In this document: positions 40,836 through 50,201 of the stretch, piece after piece | Layout: each line of letters opens with the position of its first letter | Position numbering within the stretch: the stretch's first letter is position 1 | NCBI GenBank assembly: GCA_006503475.1 | Contig: RSEH01000098.1 | Span: 1 to 64,000 of the forward strand | Origin: Stentor roeselii | Lineage: Eukaryota; Ciliophora; Heterotrichea; Heterotrichida; Stentoridae | DNA: 64,000 nucleotides | Direction: 5' to 3' | Notes under the pieces: model-generated | Seen by the model: only the letters and a program-made list of their open reading frames with translations | Told to the model about the DNA's origin: nothing | Database searches by the model: none | Made by a program: the position numbers and the translations under genes

Positions 40836-41987
40836 TTATATCTTGCTGTACTTCCAATTAGTCACTTCAGTGCCTCTACCCCTTCCTCCCTTTTCATCCA
40901 TTAAAATAACTCCTTTTTTCCGAAGTAACTCTCGAATCCTATCAGCTTCAGCGAAATTACACTGTCTTCTAGCTTCATTCCTGACATCAATCAAGTCCTC
41001 AATGTCATCTTCAGAGACATCAACAGCAGCTTCTAATTGAGCGACTCGACTAGGAGAGATCACAGCAGACCTTCCAGAGACTCTTTCAACTTTAAGTACC
41101 TGCAAGTTGGGTCTAGGAAGTCCTATTTTGAAGCAATAATCATTAAACTCTTGATAAACTTTCCTCAAAAGTCTTTCAATTTCAACAACAGCAACAAGGT
41201 AATTATTCTGATATTTTGAACTGATACAAAGATGAAGCGAGTCTTGACTTTCAGTATTATTCGGTCCTTCTTTAAACCCAGACCCTTTGCCTCTAAGTCT
41301 AAGTTTGACCAGATCATGAACTCGACCATTGAGGCCCTTGCAGCACTTATCAATGATTCTTTTCATATTCACCCCTTTCGACCCAATAATTCGCCTAGCG
41401 ACCTGAAATTCTTTATCATTGTTAATCTGTATATCAAACCGACAGGTGTACTTTAAATTTTCATCTTCTTCTTTTTTTACAGGTTCTGCTTTTGCAAGAA
41501 ATTTTTCAGGTCTTGGCTCTGGTCTTACTTCCGGCCTTGCCTCAGGCCGGGTCTCAGCTTCTTGCTTCGTCTCTTGTGGAAGGCTCGGCTTCGGTTCGGA
41601 CTCGGGTTCCACCCTCGGGTCGACGGGGAAGTCGGTGAACCAGGCAACTTCGATGACCACGTTTAACTCTGGAAGCTCTTTGCCGTTCAGCACTGTCAAA
41701 GCGAAGTAAGCTGATACTATGTCTTTGTACTTTATCAATGCCACTTTGTCGTCTAGGTCTAATGAAAGCACCTCGCCGAAACAATCGAAGACTTTTCGCA
41801 CGTCGGCCTCTTCGATTTTAAAACCGTCAGTTTTGCTGTTTTTGACTTCAAGTTTCAAAATCGCTTGGGTTATTTGGCTTGACTCGAGTTTTGATGTCAC
41901 TTTTTGACGAACTTCTGAATCTGATAACATTGAAAGGATCTTGGATTTTAAAGGGTTTTCGCCCCGGGAAAGGATATTAGATTGCAT
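40836..41987 (-). CDS. RRM-KH RNA-binding protein with CysRS-like tail
   Basis: 383 residues. An RRM-like domain at about 40-120 (KVFDCFGEVLSLDLDDKVAL then AYFALTVLNGKEL); a Pro/Glu/Arg-rich linker with repeats (EARPEVRPEPRPE); a KH domain at about 175-285 with the GxxG loop in RRIIGSKGVNMKRIIDKCCK; and a C-terminal segment at about 325-375 (IEDLIDVRNEARRQCNFAEA, then DRIRELLRKKGVILMD) that resembles the end of cysteinyl-tRNA synthetase. It probably binds RNA in gene expression or translation. The start follows ATTAAAAATGC; it sits 35 nt upstream of the pepsin-like gene. The tail fusion is the unusual part. Confidence 0.85.
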   Translation of the reverse strand: MQSNILSRGENPLKSKILSMLSDSEVRQKVTSKLESSQITQAILKLEVKNSKTDGFKIEEADVRKVFDCFGEVLSLDLDDKVALIKYKDIVSAYFALTVLNGKELPELNVVIEVAWFTDFPVDPRVEPESEPKPSLPQETKQEAETRPEARPEVRPEPRPEKFLAKAEPVKKEEDENLKYTCRFDIQINNDKEFQVARRIIGSKGVNMKRIIDKCCKGLNGRVHDLVKLRLRGKGSGFKEGPNNTESQDSLHLCISSKYQNNYLVAVVEIERLLRKVYQEFNDYCFKIGLPRPNLQVLKVERVSGRSAVISPSRVAQLEAAVDVSEDDIEDLIDVRNEARRQCNFAEADRIRELLRKKGVILMDEKGGRGRGTEVTNWKYSKI

Positions 41988-42352
41988 TTTTAATATAGGA
42001 TGTTTTAGGAGAAGATATGGGGATTTTTTAGATTTTTTTGGTTTCTTTGGGATTTTTAGAGGTTTCAGTTGTTTATAGATGAATGGGTTAGTTATTGAAA
42101 AAATATTTTAGAATTTAAGGATTTTTGGACTTTCAAGAAAATTTTCATGAATTTTCAAGTTTTCGATTTATTCAAGGATGATGTTGATTTATTTTGCAGT
42201 TTATAATTAATTTAAGGTCATATAGAGTTCTGAACTAATCTAAAAATAACTATTCAACTATTGAATATATATTAACACCCTAACACCCAAACTTATTCTA
42301 AAACTCTTTATCCAGTAACTGTTAATCTTATTTACATTTGAATAAATCTTCT
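41988..42352. other. spacer with G/T-rich half and telomere-like 8-mers
   Basis: About 365 nt between the RRM-KH gene start and the 3' end of the next minus gene. No gene seen. The first part (to about 42,240) is strongly T and G rich on the plus strand, then flips to A/C-rich. Two tandem copies of TAACACCC lie at 42273-42288. Confidence 0.5.
42273..42288 (+). repeat. two copies of an 8-nt telomere-like unit
   Basis: TAACACCCTAACACCC is two exact copies of an 8-mer that is a rotation of CCCTAACA, the telomere unit I recall for heterotrichs. It is followed by CAAAC, so there is no longer array. Two copies can arise by chance in an AC-rich block. Confidence 0.35.
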
Positions 42353-42823
42353 TCACGATCTCGAACTTTTAAGACTTTCCTGATACAAGCTCGGGCTTTT
42401 TACTGTCCTGACAACAGAACGAAACCTAGTTGAAGCAGTGGTTGACCTTGACCTTTGAATGACGGTTTCTATTTTCCTTTCTGATTGTTTTTTGGGAAAG
42501 GGTATGTTTTTGCATACAAGACTATCTCCGTAATAAATATAGTCAGAATCTTTCACTACAGGCAAATAGTAAGGCCGATATATGTGAACTTTTCCAGGAC
42601 GGCTTTTCCCAATGTTCATGTAAGTCAAGTCGTAAGACCCAGGCCCTCTCCAGAAACTTGTTTTATCGCTTTTGATCTCTTTGAATCGGTCAGATGTCGA
42701 AAAGTTTCCTTTCATTCGTTTCTTTGATGACATCAGAGATACTCCGTTGCTGGTCACTCGCACGTCGTATGGCTCTGGAGTTGATTCTCTTGGGTTTCGG
42801 AAGTTGAGATTTGTTGGCCTCAT
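42353..42823 (-). CDS. SHIPPO/STPG-type GPG-repeat protein
   Basis: 156 residues, basic, no coiled coil. It contains the SHIPPO mark FWRGPGSYDL (residues about 58-67) and further PG and PxPY steps (SRPGKVHIYRPYYLP). This family (ODF3/CIMAP, STPG) lines ciliary microtubules, often inside doublets or at the sperm tail. The small size matches ciliate members. No introns seen. An axonemal role fits other ciliary candidates in this window. The next gene is a tRNA. Confidence 0.7.
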   Translation of the reverse strand: MRPTNLNFRNPRESTPEPYDVRVTSNGVSLMSSKKRMKGNFSTSDRFKEIKSDKTSFWRGPGSYDLTYMNIGKSRPGKVHIYRPYYLPVVKDSDYIYYGDSLVCKNIPFPKKQSERKIETVIQRSRSTTASTRFRSVVRTVKSPSLYQESLKSSRS

Positions 42824-43150
42824 TTTATTTAGGATTTTGAGAAATTTGATGATTTATTGATTTTTTTGGTTTAGAGGTTTGGGTGTTTGGAAGTTTTTTG
42901 ATAATTTTAGATTTTTTATTTGGTGAGATTGATTTTTGGATGCAAAGGTTGATTTACTTGGAGTCACTAATAACCCTCATGTTTTATTTTCCAAATTTTC
43001 ATTGGAAAGATTTATACCTTTGAAACTATTAACATTGTAAATCACATAAAAGACATAGAATAATTTCTTGATGTTAAAAATACCAGATGCTATTAATTCT
43101 TCCAGCGCTCCATTCCTATCATGTCTAATTTATTAAAATTCAAAAAAAAA
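42824..43150. other. spacer before the tRNA
   Basis: About 325 nt with no gene. G/T-rich from 42,824 to about 42,960, mixed afterward. Its right end (43142-43150) is an A9 run that serves as the T-run terminator of the minus-strand tRNA. Confidence 0.5.
43142..43150 (-). terminator. Pol III T-run terminator
   Basis: Nine T in a row on the minus strand directly after the discriminator base of tRNA-Phe. Confidence 0.85.
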
Positions 43151-43223
43151 TGCCGTGACTGGGGATTGAACCCAGGACCGCAAGATCTTCAGTCTTGCGC
43201 TCTCCCAACTGAGCTATCCCGGC
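43151..43223 (-). tRNA. tRNA-Phe (GAA)
   Basis: 73 nt cloverleaf on the minus strand including the discriminator A. D arm GCTCAGTTGGGAGAGC, anticodon stem CAAGA/TCTTG with loop CTGAAGA giving anticodon GAA, T arm CTGGG-TTCAATC-CCCAG. Internal A and B boxes for RNA polymerase III are present. No intron. The acceptor stem GCCGGGA/TCACGGC has one G-A mismatch at pair 5-68. CCA is not encoded. A T9 tract follows at once as terminator. Confidence 0.95.
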
Positions 43224-43321
43224 ACAAAACTCTTCACTGGTCTAGTAAGAAATACAATTCTATCTTCTGCTATTTTTCAAACAATACAAAGTCCTGATTA
43301 TCTGAACTAAACCATTATTAA

Positions 43322-44325
43322 ATGTCAGGACCATTATCAAGGTTAACTAGATTCAGTAAGTTCTAAGTAGTTTCTTTGAACTTCACTACTACTCAATTTG
43401 TGACTGTGAATTTCATTCTGGGTTATTTTTACTTAAAATTCCAAGACAACAATCATAAATACACAGTGAATTTAAATAGATTTCATTGAGTCGCGAAATG
43501 TCTAGGGTCTACGGGTATCTCTTTAGTCTCGAACTTCCATATATAGTCAGGCCGTATGCTTTTAATGCTTTTTCTTCAGTGTTTGGAGTCAACCTTGATG
43601 AAGTAGAGAAACCTTTAACAGACTACAAGTCCATGAACGACTTCTTCACTCGAAAACTAAAGCCAGAATCTCGTAAACTAGATAGCTCATCCTTGATATC
43701 TCCTTGCGACTCAAGAGTAATGAGTTTCGGATACGCAAACGAATCAATCCTATCAGTAAAAGGAAGCGATTACAGTTTAACCCAGTTATTAACAGGAGAT
43801 CCCAGCTCATCCTACTCAACACTAAAGAAAGTTCTTCTGAAAAACCCAGACAACGAGCTTTACTACATCACTTTATACTTAGCTCCTTATGATTATCATC
43901 GTTTTCATTCACCAAGTGACTTCAGGGTGTTGTTTAGAAGACACATTTATGGATACATGCAGGGAGTCTTTCCTTGGAACCTCTCAAGGAAAAAAGATGT
44001 TTTTGCCACAAATGAACGAATTGTTTATACTGGAGAATGGAAATATGGAAGTCTTGTTTTTGTTCCTGTTGCTGCTTTTAATGTTGGAGATATTTCGATT
44101 GGACAGGATTTTGAATTGAAAACGAATCTTTTAGAGTTTGAGAATAGTCAGAAAATTTGGGATGACAAAAAAGTAGAATTTTTTTTTAAGAAAGGTGAGG
44201 AAGTTGGCATGTTTAATGCTGGGTCTACTATCATCTTGGTCTTTGAAGCTCCCAGGTATTTGAGGTGGAATGTGCAGGTCAATGATAAGGTTTTTATGGG
44301 GAATAGTTTAGCGAATATTCAATAA
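43322..44325 (+). CDS. PSD: phosphatidylserine decarboxylase, with 15-nt and 14-nt introns
   Basis: 324 residues. It converts phosphatidylserine to phosphatidylethanolamine after self-cleavage. Introns: 43356-43370 (gtaagttctaagtag, 15 nt) and 43466-43479 (gtgaatttaaatag, 14 nt). Both are needed to join the start (ATTATTAAATG) to the conserved domain. The joined N-terminus has a membrane-like segment (FVTVNFILGYFYL), then YTISLSREMSRVYGYLFSLE, matching the usual entry of the family. Conserved marks: ISPCDSRVMSFG (catalytic Asp), YLAPYDYHRFHSP (catalytic His) and FNAGST, the cleavage site in place of the common LGST. Likely mitochondrial or ER type; no clear targeting peptide. Neighbours do not suggest an operon. 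Confidence 0.92.
43466..43479 (+). other. 14-nt intron in phosphatidylserine decarboxylase
   Basis: gtgaatttaaatag. Exon 2 (43371-43465) ends on a complete codon, ACA, and exon 3 begins ATT TCA TTG in the frame of the conserved domain, so exactly 14 nt must leave. An A lies six bases from the 3' end, as in nine of the ten 15-nt introns here. Confidence 0.7.
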
Positions 44326-44539
44326 GATGTTGGTTTAGTGATTGGATGATAATGATAGTTTTAAGATGATATCTTATATGTTTATTAAATTAATGACTTG
44401 ATTAGGATAAGTTCTATCATTATGTGAATAGTTCATGATCGCTATTATTTACTTTGATTCGATTGTAGAAACTTGAAATTTTATTGATTATGATTTGAAA
44501 GTAAATATTTATTAAAGTACCTAAAGGAAATAATCCAAT

Positions 44540-46798
44540 ATGAGTAAAGTTCCAGTGCATATTCTCGCCAACATCGAATTCGAGAAAATTTCCATAGCAG
44601 TAGACCTTGCCGAAGAGCGTGACGATCAAGTAAAATACCGAATCCGGCTGATCCTAGATACATCAGAGTATGTAATTTATCGAGAATACAAGGAATTCAA
44701 AGACCTGTACTCAAGTCTTCGCTTTCAATTTCCAAAGCTCGAGCTTCCCTCATTTCCATCAAAATATGCTCTGTACAACATAAAAGAATCACGTCGTAAG
44801 TCCTTCGACAAGTTGCTTAAAACAATAGTGAGCATTGGGAAAAAACTTCCAAGTCTCTCTAAAAAAGAAATTAAGAGAATTTGTATTGACTTCATTGCTG
44901 AAAACAAGCAAAGCAGCTCTTCAGCTTTGAACAAAGAACCAATCGTTGAAGCTGAACAAGTCAAGTCGAGTTCAGGGGTGATTATGAGTTTTATGGATGT
45001 GAAGCTGGATGAAGAAGACTGGATTACTTACTATGCCTCTCTGATCGGTAACGACATTTACTTCTACCCAGACGACAGCAAAGACAGTTACTTTTCAATG
45101 GTGATCTGCATTCTCGGCACACAATTATCAGTGATAGAAGGCGAAGGCATAATAGAAGTTCACCATCCCTACGAAAAAAAGCCAATCCTTTTAAAATCCC
45201 GAAACTGGAAAGACTGGAAAGACCAGCTGATCGTTGTTTCAAGCCAAGCAGGAAAGAGTCAAGACTACAAAAAGAAAAGCATCGGTCGAATGATCGTAAA
45301 AATTTACAGTGGCCAGAACATCAAGACATTCAAGCCGTCGACAGGAACAGTAAAGCCTCATGCTTTCGTCCATATAGAACTAGGAGGCCTCGGGTACCAG
45401 ACCTCGATTTTGCCTCAGGACTACATCATCAACTGGAACCAAACTTTCATCCTGTAAGTGTCAAACAGGCCGATGTTTAACCGTTTTTTCATCGTAAAAC
45501 TCAGCATTTGTCGATTTTCTTCTGAAGGCTGGCTTAAACAGACCCGAAAAGACGATATTTTAGATGAAATAAACATCCCTATCATTGATTTGAACCAATA
45601 TCCTTATATCAAAGGACCTGTAATTCACGAATAGCTCACTGTCATGCTTGAAACACCGGAAAATTTAAAGAAAGATGAAGAAAACTCTTGTATTAACCTG
45701 GACCTTATTCATGAATACGGCTTTATTGGAAATTTCGTACCGCCTCCTACGAATTATATTGAAGAAAATGTGAAAGTTGAAAAAGCTAGCATTGATGACT
45801 TTAAAATTGTGAGTAAAAGATTGAAACGTATTCGAATCGTCTATGAAGAGTTTTTTAGTCAGGTAGGGCATATTTTTTCTTGGAAGTATCCAAAAGTTTC
45901 AGCGGCTTGTATGAGTTTTTATGTTATTTGTGCAGCGTTTTTACCTTCACAACTCGCACTTCCTTTGATTATTTTAGTGCTGACTGCGTTTTGCTATATG
46001 ATGAGTCCTTATTGTGATAAATTCCGAGAAAGACTTCGGTTGAAGTACTTCACAACGACTGAAAATACCCAGATCACTGTCATTGAGACTCAGAAGGAAA
46101 CTGAATTCGCTTTTAAACGAGAATTCAAAAATTTCAATGAAAAGGACAAAGAAGGCATTCTTGATACTTATAAGAAAATCAGGGTGGATATTGATGAACT
46201 TATGGAAATTTTGATTGAAGTCGTCTCAATCGCTGAAAAACTTCGGACTTTATTTCTCTGGGAAGATCCTCAAAAATCACTCTACTTTTGCTTTGGCTTG
46301 GTAGTTGTTATTTATTTACTTTATAGCATTCCTTTTAGATTACTAGTCCTTATCATCGGAATCGCGAAGTTCATTGACGGCAAAAAAACTTCAGAAAAAA
46401 TAAAAGAAAATAATTCAGCATTTGCAAAAGAAATTTTGTCTTCTATTTTTGCAGTAGTTTTGGCAAATTACACTTTTGATATTTCTGATGATAAGCCTTT
46501 TCCCACCGAGTTCACCAGTAATGTCAACGCGCAAAAAAGAGTAGTCAAGTCACTTCGAACTCGCTTAGCGCTAGACATAACAATAGACATCTTCCAAAGA
46601 TGTTTTTCTCCATACCGACTATTCACCGCAATAAGTTCAATAGAAGTCCTTCTTAAAATGCGAACTGAAGACGGGCACATCTCAGAAAGGTCCAAAAAGC
46701 AGTCAACTAACCCAATAACTGGCTTCATCGCAAACATTCCAAGCGAGTACTATCGATATAAATTCCCAAGAGTAAAAAATATTCAAGCAGCGAATTAG
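44540..46798 (+). CDS. PX-PH-C2 protein with MCTP-like membrane end, two introns
   Basis: 742 residues after removing introns 45454-45468 (gtaagtgtcaaacag) and 45620-45634 (gtaattcacgaatag). Order: PX domain about 25-128 (REYKEFKDLYSSLRFQFP, LPSFPSK), PH-like domain about 150-235, C2 domain about 252-365 (IGRMIVKIYSGQNIKTF) with both introns inside it, and a C-terminal MCTP/PRT_C-type region with two hydrophobic blocks (about 460-495, 590-622). It should bind phosphoinositides and reside at membrane contact or endocytic sites. Few of the C2 Ca2+-binding aspartates are apparent, so Ca2+ control is uncertain. The 14-3-3 gene follows 21 nt later. Confidence 0.85.
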
Positions 46799-46819
46799 TT
46801 AAATAGTTTGTAAACCTAA

Positions 46820-47596
46820 ATGGAAGAACTTATTTACAAAGCAAAACTCGCAGAACAGGCAGAGTTATTTGAAGACATGGTCGTGATCATGAAAGAAGTT
46901 GTTCATCATTCCTCTGAAATGACTGAAGACCAAAGAAATTTGTTCAGTTCAGCTTATAAAAATGTAGTGGGAGGGAAAAGAGCGGCATGGAGATTGATTT
47001 TTGATATTGAAAATAAAGAATTAAGTAGAAAAAAACTGGTTCAAGCTGAACTTGCACAAGGTTTAAGGGATATTTTAGAGGAGGAGTTAAATGCGATTTG
47101 TATGGAAGTCATTGATTTGATTGATGAGATTTTAACCACGAAGGCTAATGGACATGAAGGAAGGGTTTTTTTTAATAAGATGAAAGGAGATTATTACAGG
47201 TATATGTCTGAGTTTCAGACTTCTGGACCTAATATCACGAAGTATGGGTTTACTATGAGGGATAATGCTGAAAAATACTACCTGGAGGGACTGAAAATCG
47301 CTGATAGTCCTCTGACTAATAATCAGGGGTTACCGAGTTTTCATTGTGTGAGACTTGGACTATCGCTTAATTATGCTGTTTTTTATTATGAGGTCAAAAA
47401 GGATTATACCAGGTCAAGGGAAATCGCGTCTAAGGCTTTTAATACGGCTTTGAATGATATTGAAAAAATTGATGATGTCCAATATAAAAACTCTTTAGAA
47501 ATCATGCAACTTATAAAAGATAACCTGAATATGTGGAACTCAGAAGCTAAGGAGCCGATAAAGGAAAGTATTCCAGTCGAAGACGAAAACGCTTAA
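46820..47596 (+). CDS. 14-3-3: 14-3-3 protein
   Basis: 258 residues, typical length. Family marks in order: NVVGGKRAAWR (about residue 48-58), GDYYRYMSEF (with the Arg-Tyr of the phospho-pocket), and LNYAVFYYEVKKD near 190. Dimeric adaptor that binds phosphorylated Ser/Thr proteins in many pathways. The acidic tail (EPIKESIPVEDENA) is usual. One intact gene, 21 nt after the PX-PH-C2 gene on the same strand, starting CTAAATGG. No introns seen. Confidence 0.97.
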   Translation: MEELIYKAKLAEQAELFEDMVVIMKEVVHHSSEMTEDQRNLFSSAYKNVVGGKRAAWRLIFDIENKELSRKKLVQAELAQGLRDILEEELNAICMEVIDLIDEILTTKANGHEGRVFFNKMKGDYYRYMSEFQTSGPNITKYGFTMRDNAEKYYLEGLKIADSPLTNNQGLPSFHCVRLGLSLNYAVFYYEVKKDYTRSREIASKAFNTALNDIEKIDDVQYKNSLEIMQLIKDNLNMWNSEAKEPIKESIPVEDENA

Positions 47597-47724
47597 ATAA
47601 TAATCCTACCTAATTAGAGAGAAACTTCATAACCTTAAATTATTCACAACTAATCCATATCGCTTGTGTACTGATACTCCTGCGGACTATAAACCCACTG
47701 AGACCTTTTGCTGCATATTCCTTA

Positions 47725-49683
47725 CTATTCAATCAATTTTGGCCTAAAAACGCATTCATTTCTTTCCTTTTCTCCCAATTCTCTCTTCACCTTCTCAACT
47801 TTCTCCTTTTTCATACTAGGATGAATATTAAACGGTTGAGGAATAGTAAAAGACTGATCAGTCCGATTTTTCAAACTTTGAAAAAACATTTTTTTTTCTC
47901 TATTCTTCATTTCTTCCTCTTTCTTCTTCGCAATGCTTTTCAGCTCTAAAAACCTGTCCATGCCTTTAACCTCAACACGTCCTTCATTTGCGAAAATGCA
48001 TCCAATATTCCCCTGAGGTGTAAAAGTGCAATTTTTCATTTCTTCCATTTCCTTCAATTTCCGACTTTCCTCTCTTTTCTGCTGAATCAGGTAAAACTGT
48101 TGTTTAATAGTTCCCAGCATTTCATTTGACTGCTTATAAGACGAAGAAACATATTCAAACTTCTTATTTTTCGTGATTTTCGGAGTAAAGCTATTTTTTC
48201 TTTCTTCATCAACTGCTTTTTCCTCTGCAAGTCTCTGTTTCAGCGCCAATGAAAACTTATTATTCGCGATTTCAGTTAAACTCGATGATTTTCCAATTGA
48301 CTTGGAGATACTATTAATCTCAGGTTCATAAGTAAACCCAGAGTAGTACTTTTCTTGAAGGTTTTCTTTAAGTTCTCTGTTTTTCACCGCTTCTTTCGTT
48401 AACCGATTCTCCAGTTTTTCTGAAGTTCGGTACTTGGAATGTTCTGCGAGGTACTTCGAGGTAGAATCAATTTCAGGAGTGAATCGAAATCCAGATTCTT
48501 CAACTTTATTCACAGCTGCTTCATGTCGTGCTTGAGAACGAGACTGGTAAAATTTTTGTCTTTCTAAAAAGTCATTTTTTGAGGGATTTTTGCAGCTGTT
48601 ATAAGTGAAAGAGGTAAGATAAGGGGTAAAAGTGCAGTCTTCATTACTTTGAATGCACTTTCTCGAGTTTTGACTGCAACTGGAGCCTTTAGAAGAAGCT
48701 CTGGTTTTTCTGTTATTCGCTAAATGGTAAGAGTTTGAACTGATTTTCGGTTGAAAGGTGAGGTCCTCGTCGTTTATCTCTGAAAGATACCGAATGTGGC
48801 TTCTTTTCTCGTGAAGCTCCTGTTGCACCTGCTGGACTCTCTGGTAAATCGGGATTTGCTCTTTTTTATTCCCGACCAGCTTGTAAATCGAGTTTTGAAC
48901 CTGCGGGCGAAAGGGGAAACTCGCTGAAAGTTCTTCATCTCTCATTCTCTGCACTTTTTCTCTTTCGAAAAACTTGCTTTCTGCGTCAAGGTAAAGTCTT
49001 TCATTTACTGGAACCTCGGAAAAGCTTGAGTTGAGGCCTTTGTAGGAAATGACTTGTGGCTTGAAAGTGCATTCTGCAAGTTTTGACTCTTCGTGTTCTC
49101 GCTTTTGTCTTTCTCTCTTCTCGTATTGCTCGCTCTTTGGTCGAGAAAGCTTTTCTACTCGCTGTTGTTGGGTTAGATCACTTGATATTTTGGAGGAGAA
49201 TTGGTTTATTTTTGGCTTGAATGTGCAGAGCTTTTTGAATTGGGACTCCCGCTCTTTTAGAAGGTCTTGGACCACACTTTTTCGTGATAGGGGAGCGGAT
49301 GAGGGACGGGAATGGGCTTTAGGAAGTGGGCGAGGCTTGATTTGGTAGAGTGAAGGCTCGTTTCCCCTACAATGTTGAGAATAAATCTGAGAGATTTGCT
49401 TAAAGTCTGGTTTTTTTAACTCTTTATGAAGTGAAGACGCGTCAGGTTTAGAACGTGTCGAAGAATTAGTATAAGTCGAAATTGGAAACTTGTAAATTCT
49501 TGCTCCTTCTGAGATGCTTTGATTGTTTTCTTCTTCTAAGCTTAAAGGAGATGAGGACGATACTGATTTTTCGTTGTGCGTGGAAGGGTGAAAGCGGCTA
49601 TTTAACATGGAATTGTTCAGGGTTATCAGGATTCGACGTTCATTTGATGGGTTTTGGAACATAGGAAGGTCTGACAGGTTCAT
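47725..49683 (-). CDS. protein with ten F-x-P repeats
   Basis: 652 residues, mostly basic. About ten modules of roughly 50 residues, each beginning with a C/F-x-F-x-P-x-I/V/L strand: CTFKPKI, CTFKPQV, FPFRPQV, LTFQPKI, CTFTPYL, FRFTPEI, FTYEPEI, NSFTPKI, CTFTPQG and CVFRPKL. The linkers are helical and rich in Glu, Lys, Arg and Ser. Repeats of this kind recur in ciliary/flagellar proteins of protists, so an axonemal or cortical structural role is likely. No known enzyme domain. The N-terminal 130 residues are Ser-rich. Confidence 0.8.
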   Translation of the reverse strand: MNLSDLPMFQNPSNERRILITLNNSMLNSRFHPSTHNEKSVSSSSPLSLEEENNQSISEGARIYKFPISTYTNSSTRSKPDASSLHKELKKPDFKQISQIYSQHCRGNEPSLYQIKPRPLPKAHSRPSSAPLSRKSVVQDLLKERESQFKKLCTFKPKINQFSSKISSDLTQQQRVEKLSRPKSEQYEKRERQKREHEESKLAECTFKPQVISYKGLNSSFSEVPVNERLYLDAESKFFEREKVQRMRDEELSASFPFRPQVQNSIYKLVGNKKEQIPIYQRVQQVQQELHEKRSHIRYLSEINDEDLTFQPKISSNSYHLANNRKTRASSKGSSCSQNSRKCIQSNEDCTFTPYLTSFTYNSCKNPSKNDFLERQKFYQSRSQARHEAAVNKVEESGFRFTPEIDSTSKYLAEHSKYRTSEKLENRLTKEAVKNRELKENLQEKYYSGFTYEPEINSISKSIGKSSSLTEIANNKFSLALKQRLAEEKAVDEERKNSFTPKITKNKKFEYVSSSYKQSNEMLGTIKQQFYLIQQKREESRKLKEMEEMKNCTFTPQGNIGCIFANEGRVEVKGMDRFLELKSIAKKKEEEMKNREKKMFFQSLKNRTDQSFTIPQPFNIHPSMKKEKVEKVKRELGEKERNECVFRPKLIE

Positions 49684-50201
49684 TTTATTCCGGTTTTGAA
49701 TAAGAATTAAGATGAAAGTTTGAATAACGATCTTTGTTAAATGACTAGCCTTTAAAAACTCTTGTTTGGATCATAAAATGTTTAAGAAATAAGATAAATA
49801 ATTGAAATGAAGAAATTTGAGTTTTTTGTTTCGAGTTTCTTTATTGGATTAACATTTGATTCACTTGTTGATTTAAGTGTTATTCAAGTGACAGTTATGG
49901 AATATTTGGATTGATTTGGTAATTTTGAGTTTGTTTTTAAGGAGATTATTTGTGTGGACTTGAATTTGAATGCTTTGATTAAACTATTGAAACTGTTGAA
50001 GTAGTTTGATTAATTTATTTTCAGGCAACTTGAAATCCTTTTTGTTGATAGAATAAAACATAAATTTTAAATAAAACTTTAAATAATTGAAACTATGTAT
50101 TCACTTATCTCTGCCAACTGAATCAATTCAATCTAATAAAAACAAATTCACTTCTGTAAATTAATCAATTATTCAAAAATAATAAAGTCGAATTATCCAT
50201 A
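49684..50201. other. AT-rich spacer
   Basis: About 520 nt between the start of the F-x-P repeat gene (minus) and the 3' end of the dCache gene (minus). T/G-rich until about 50,040, then A/C/T-rich. No gene recognised. Confidence 0.5.
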
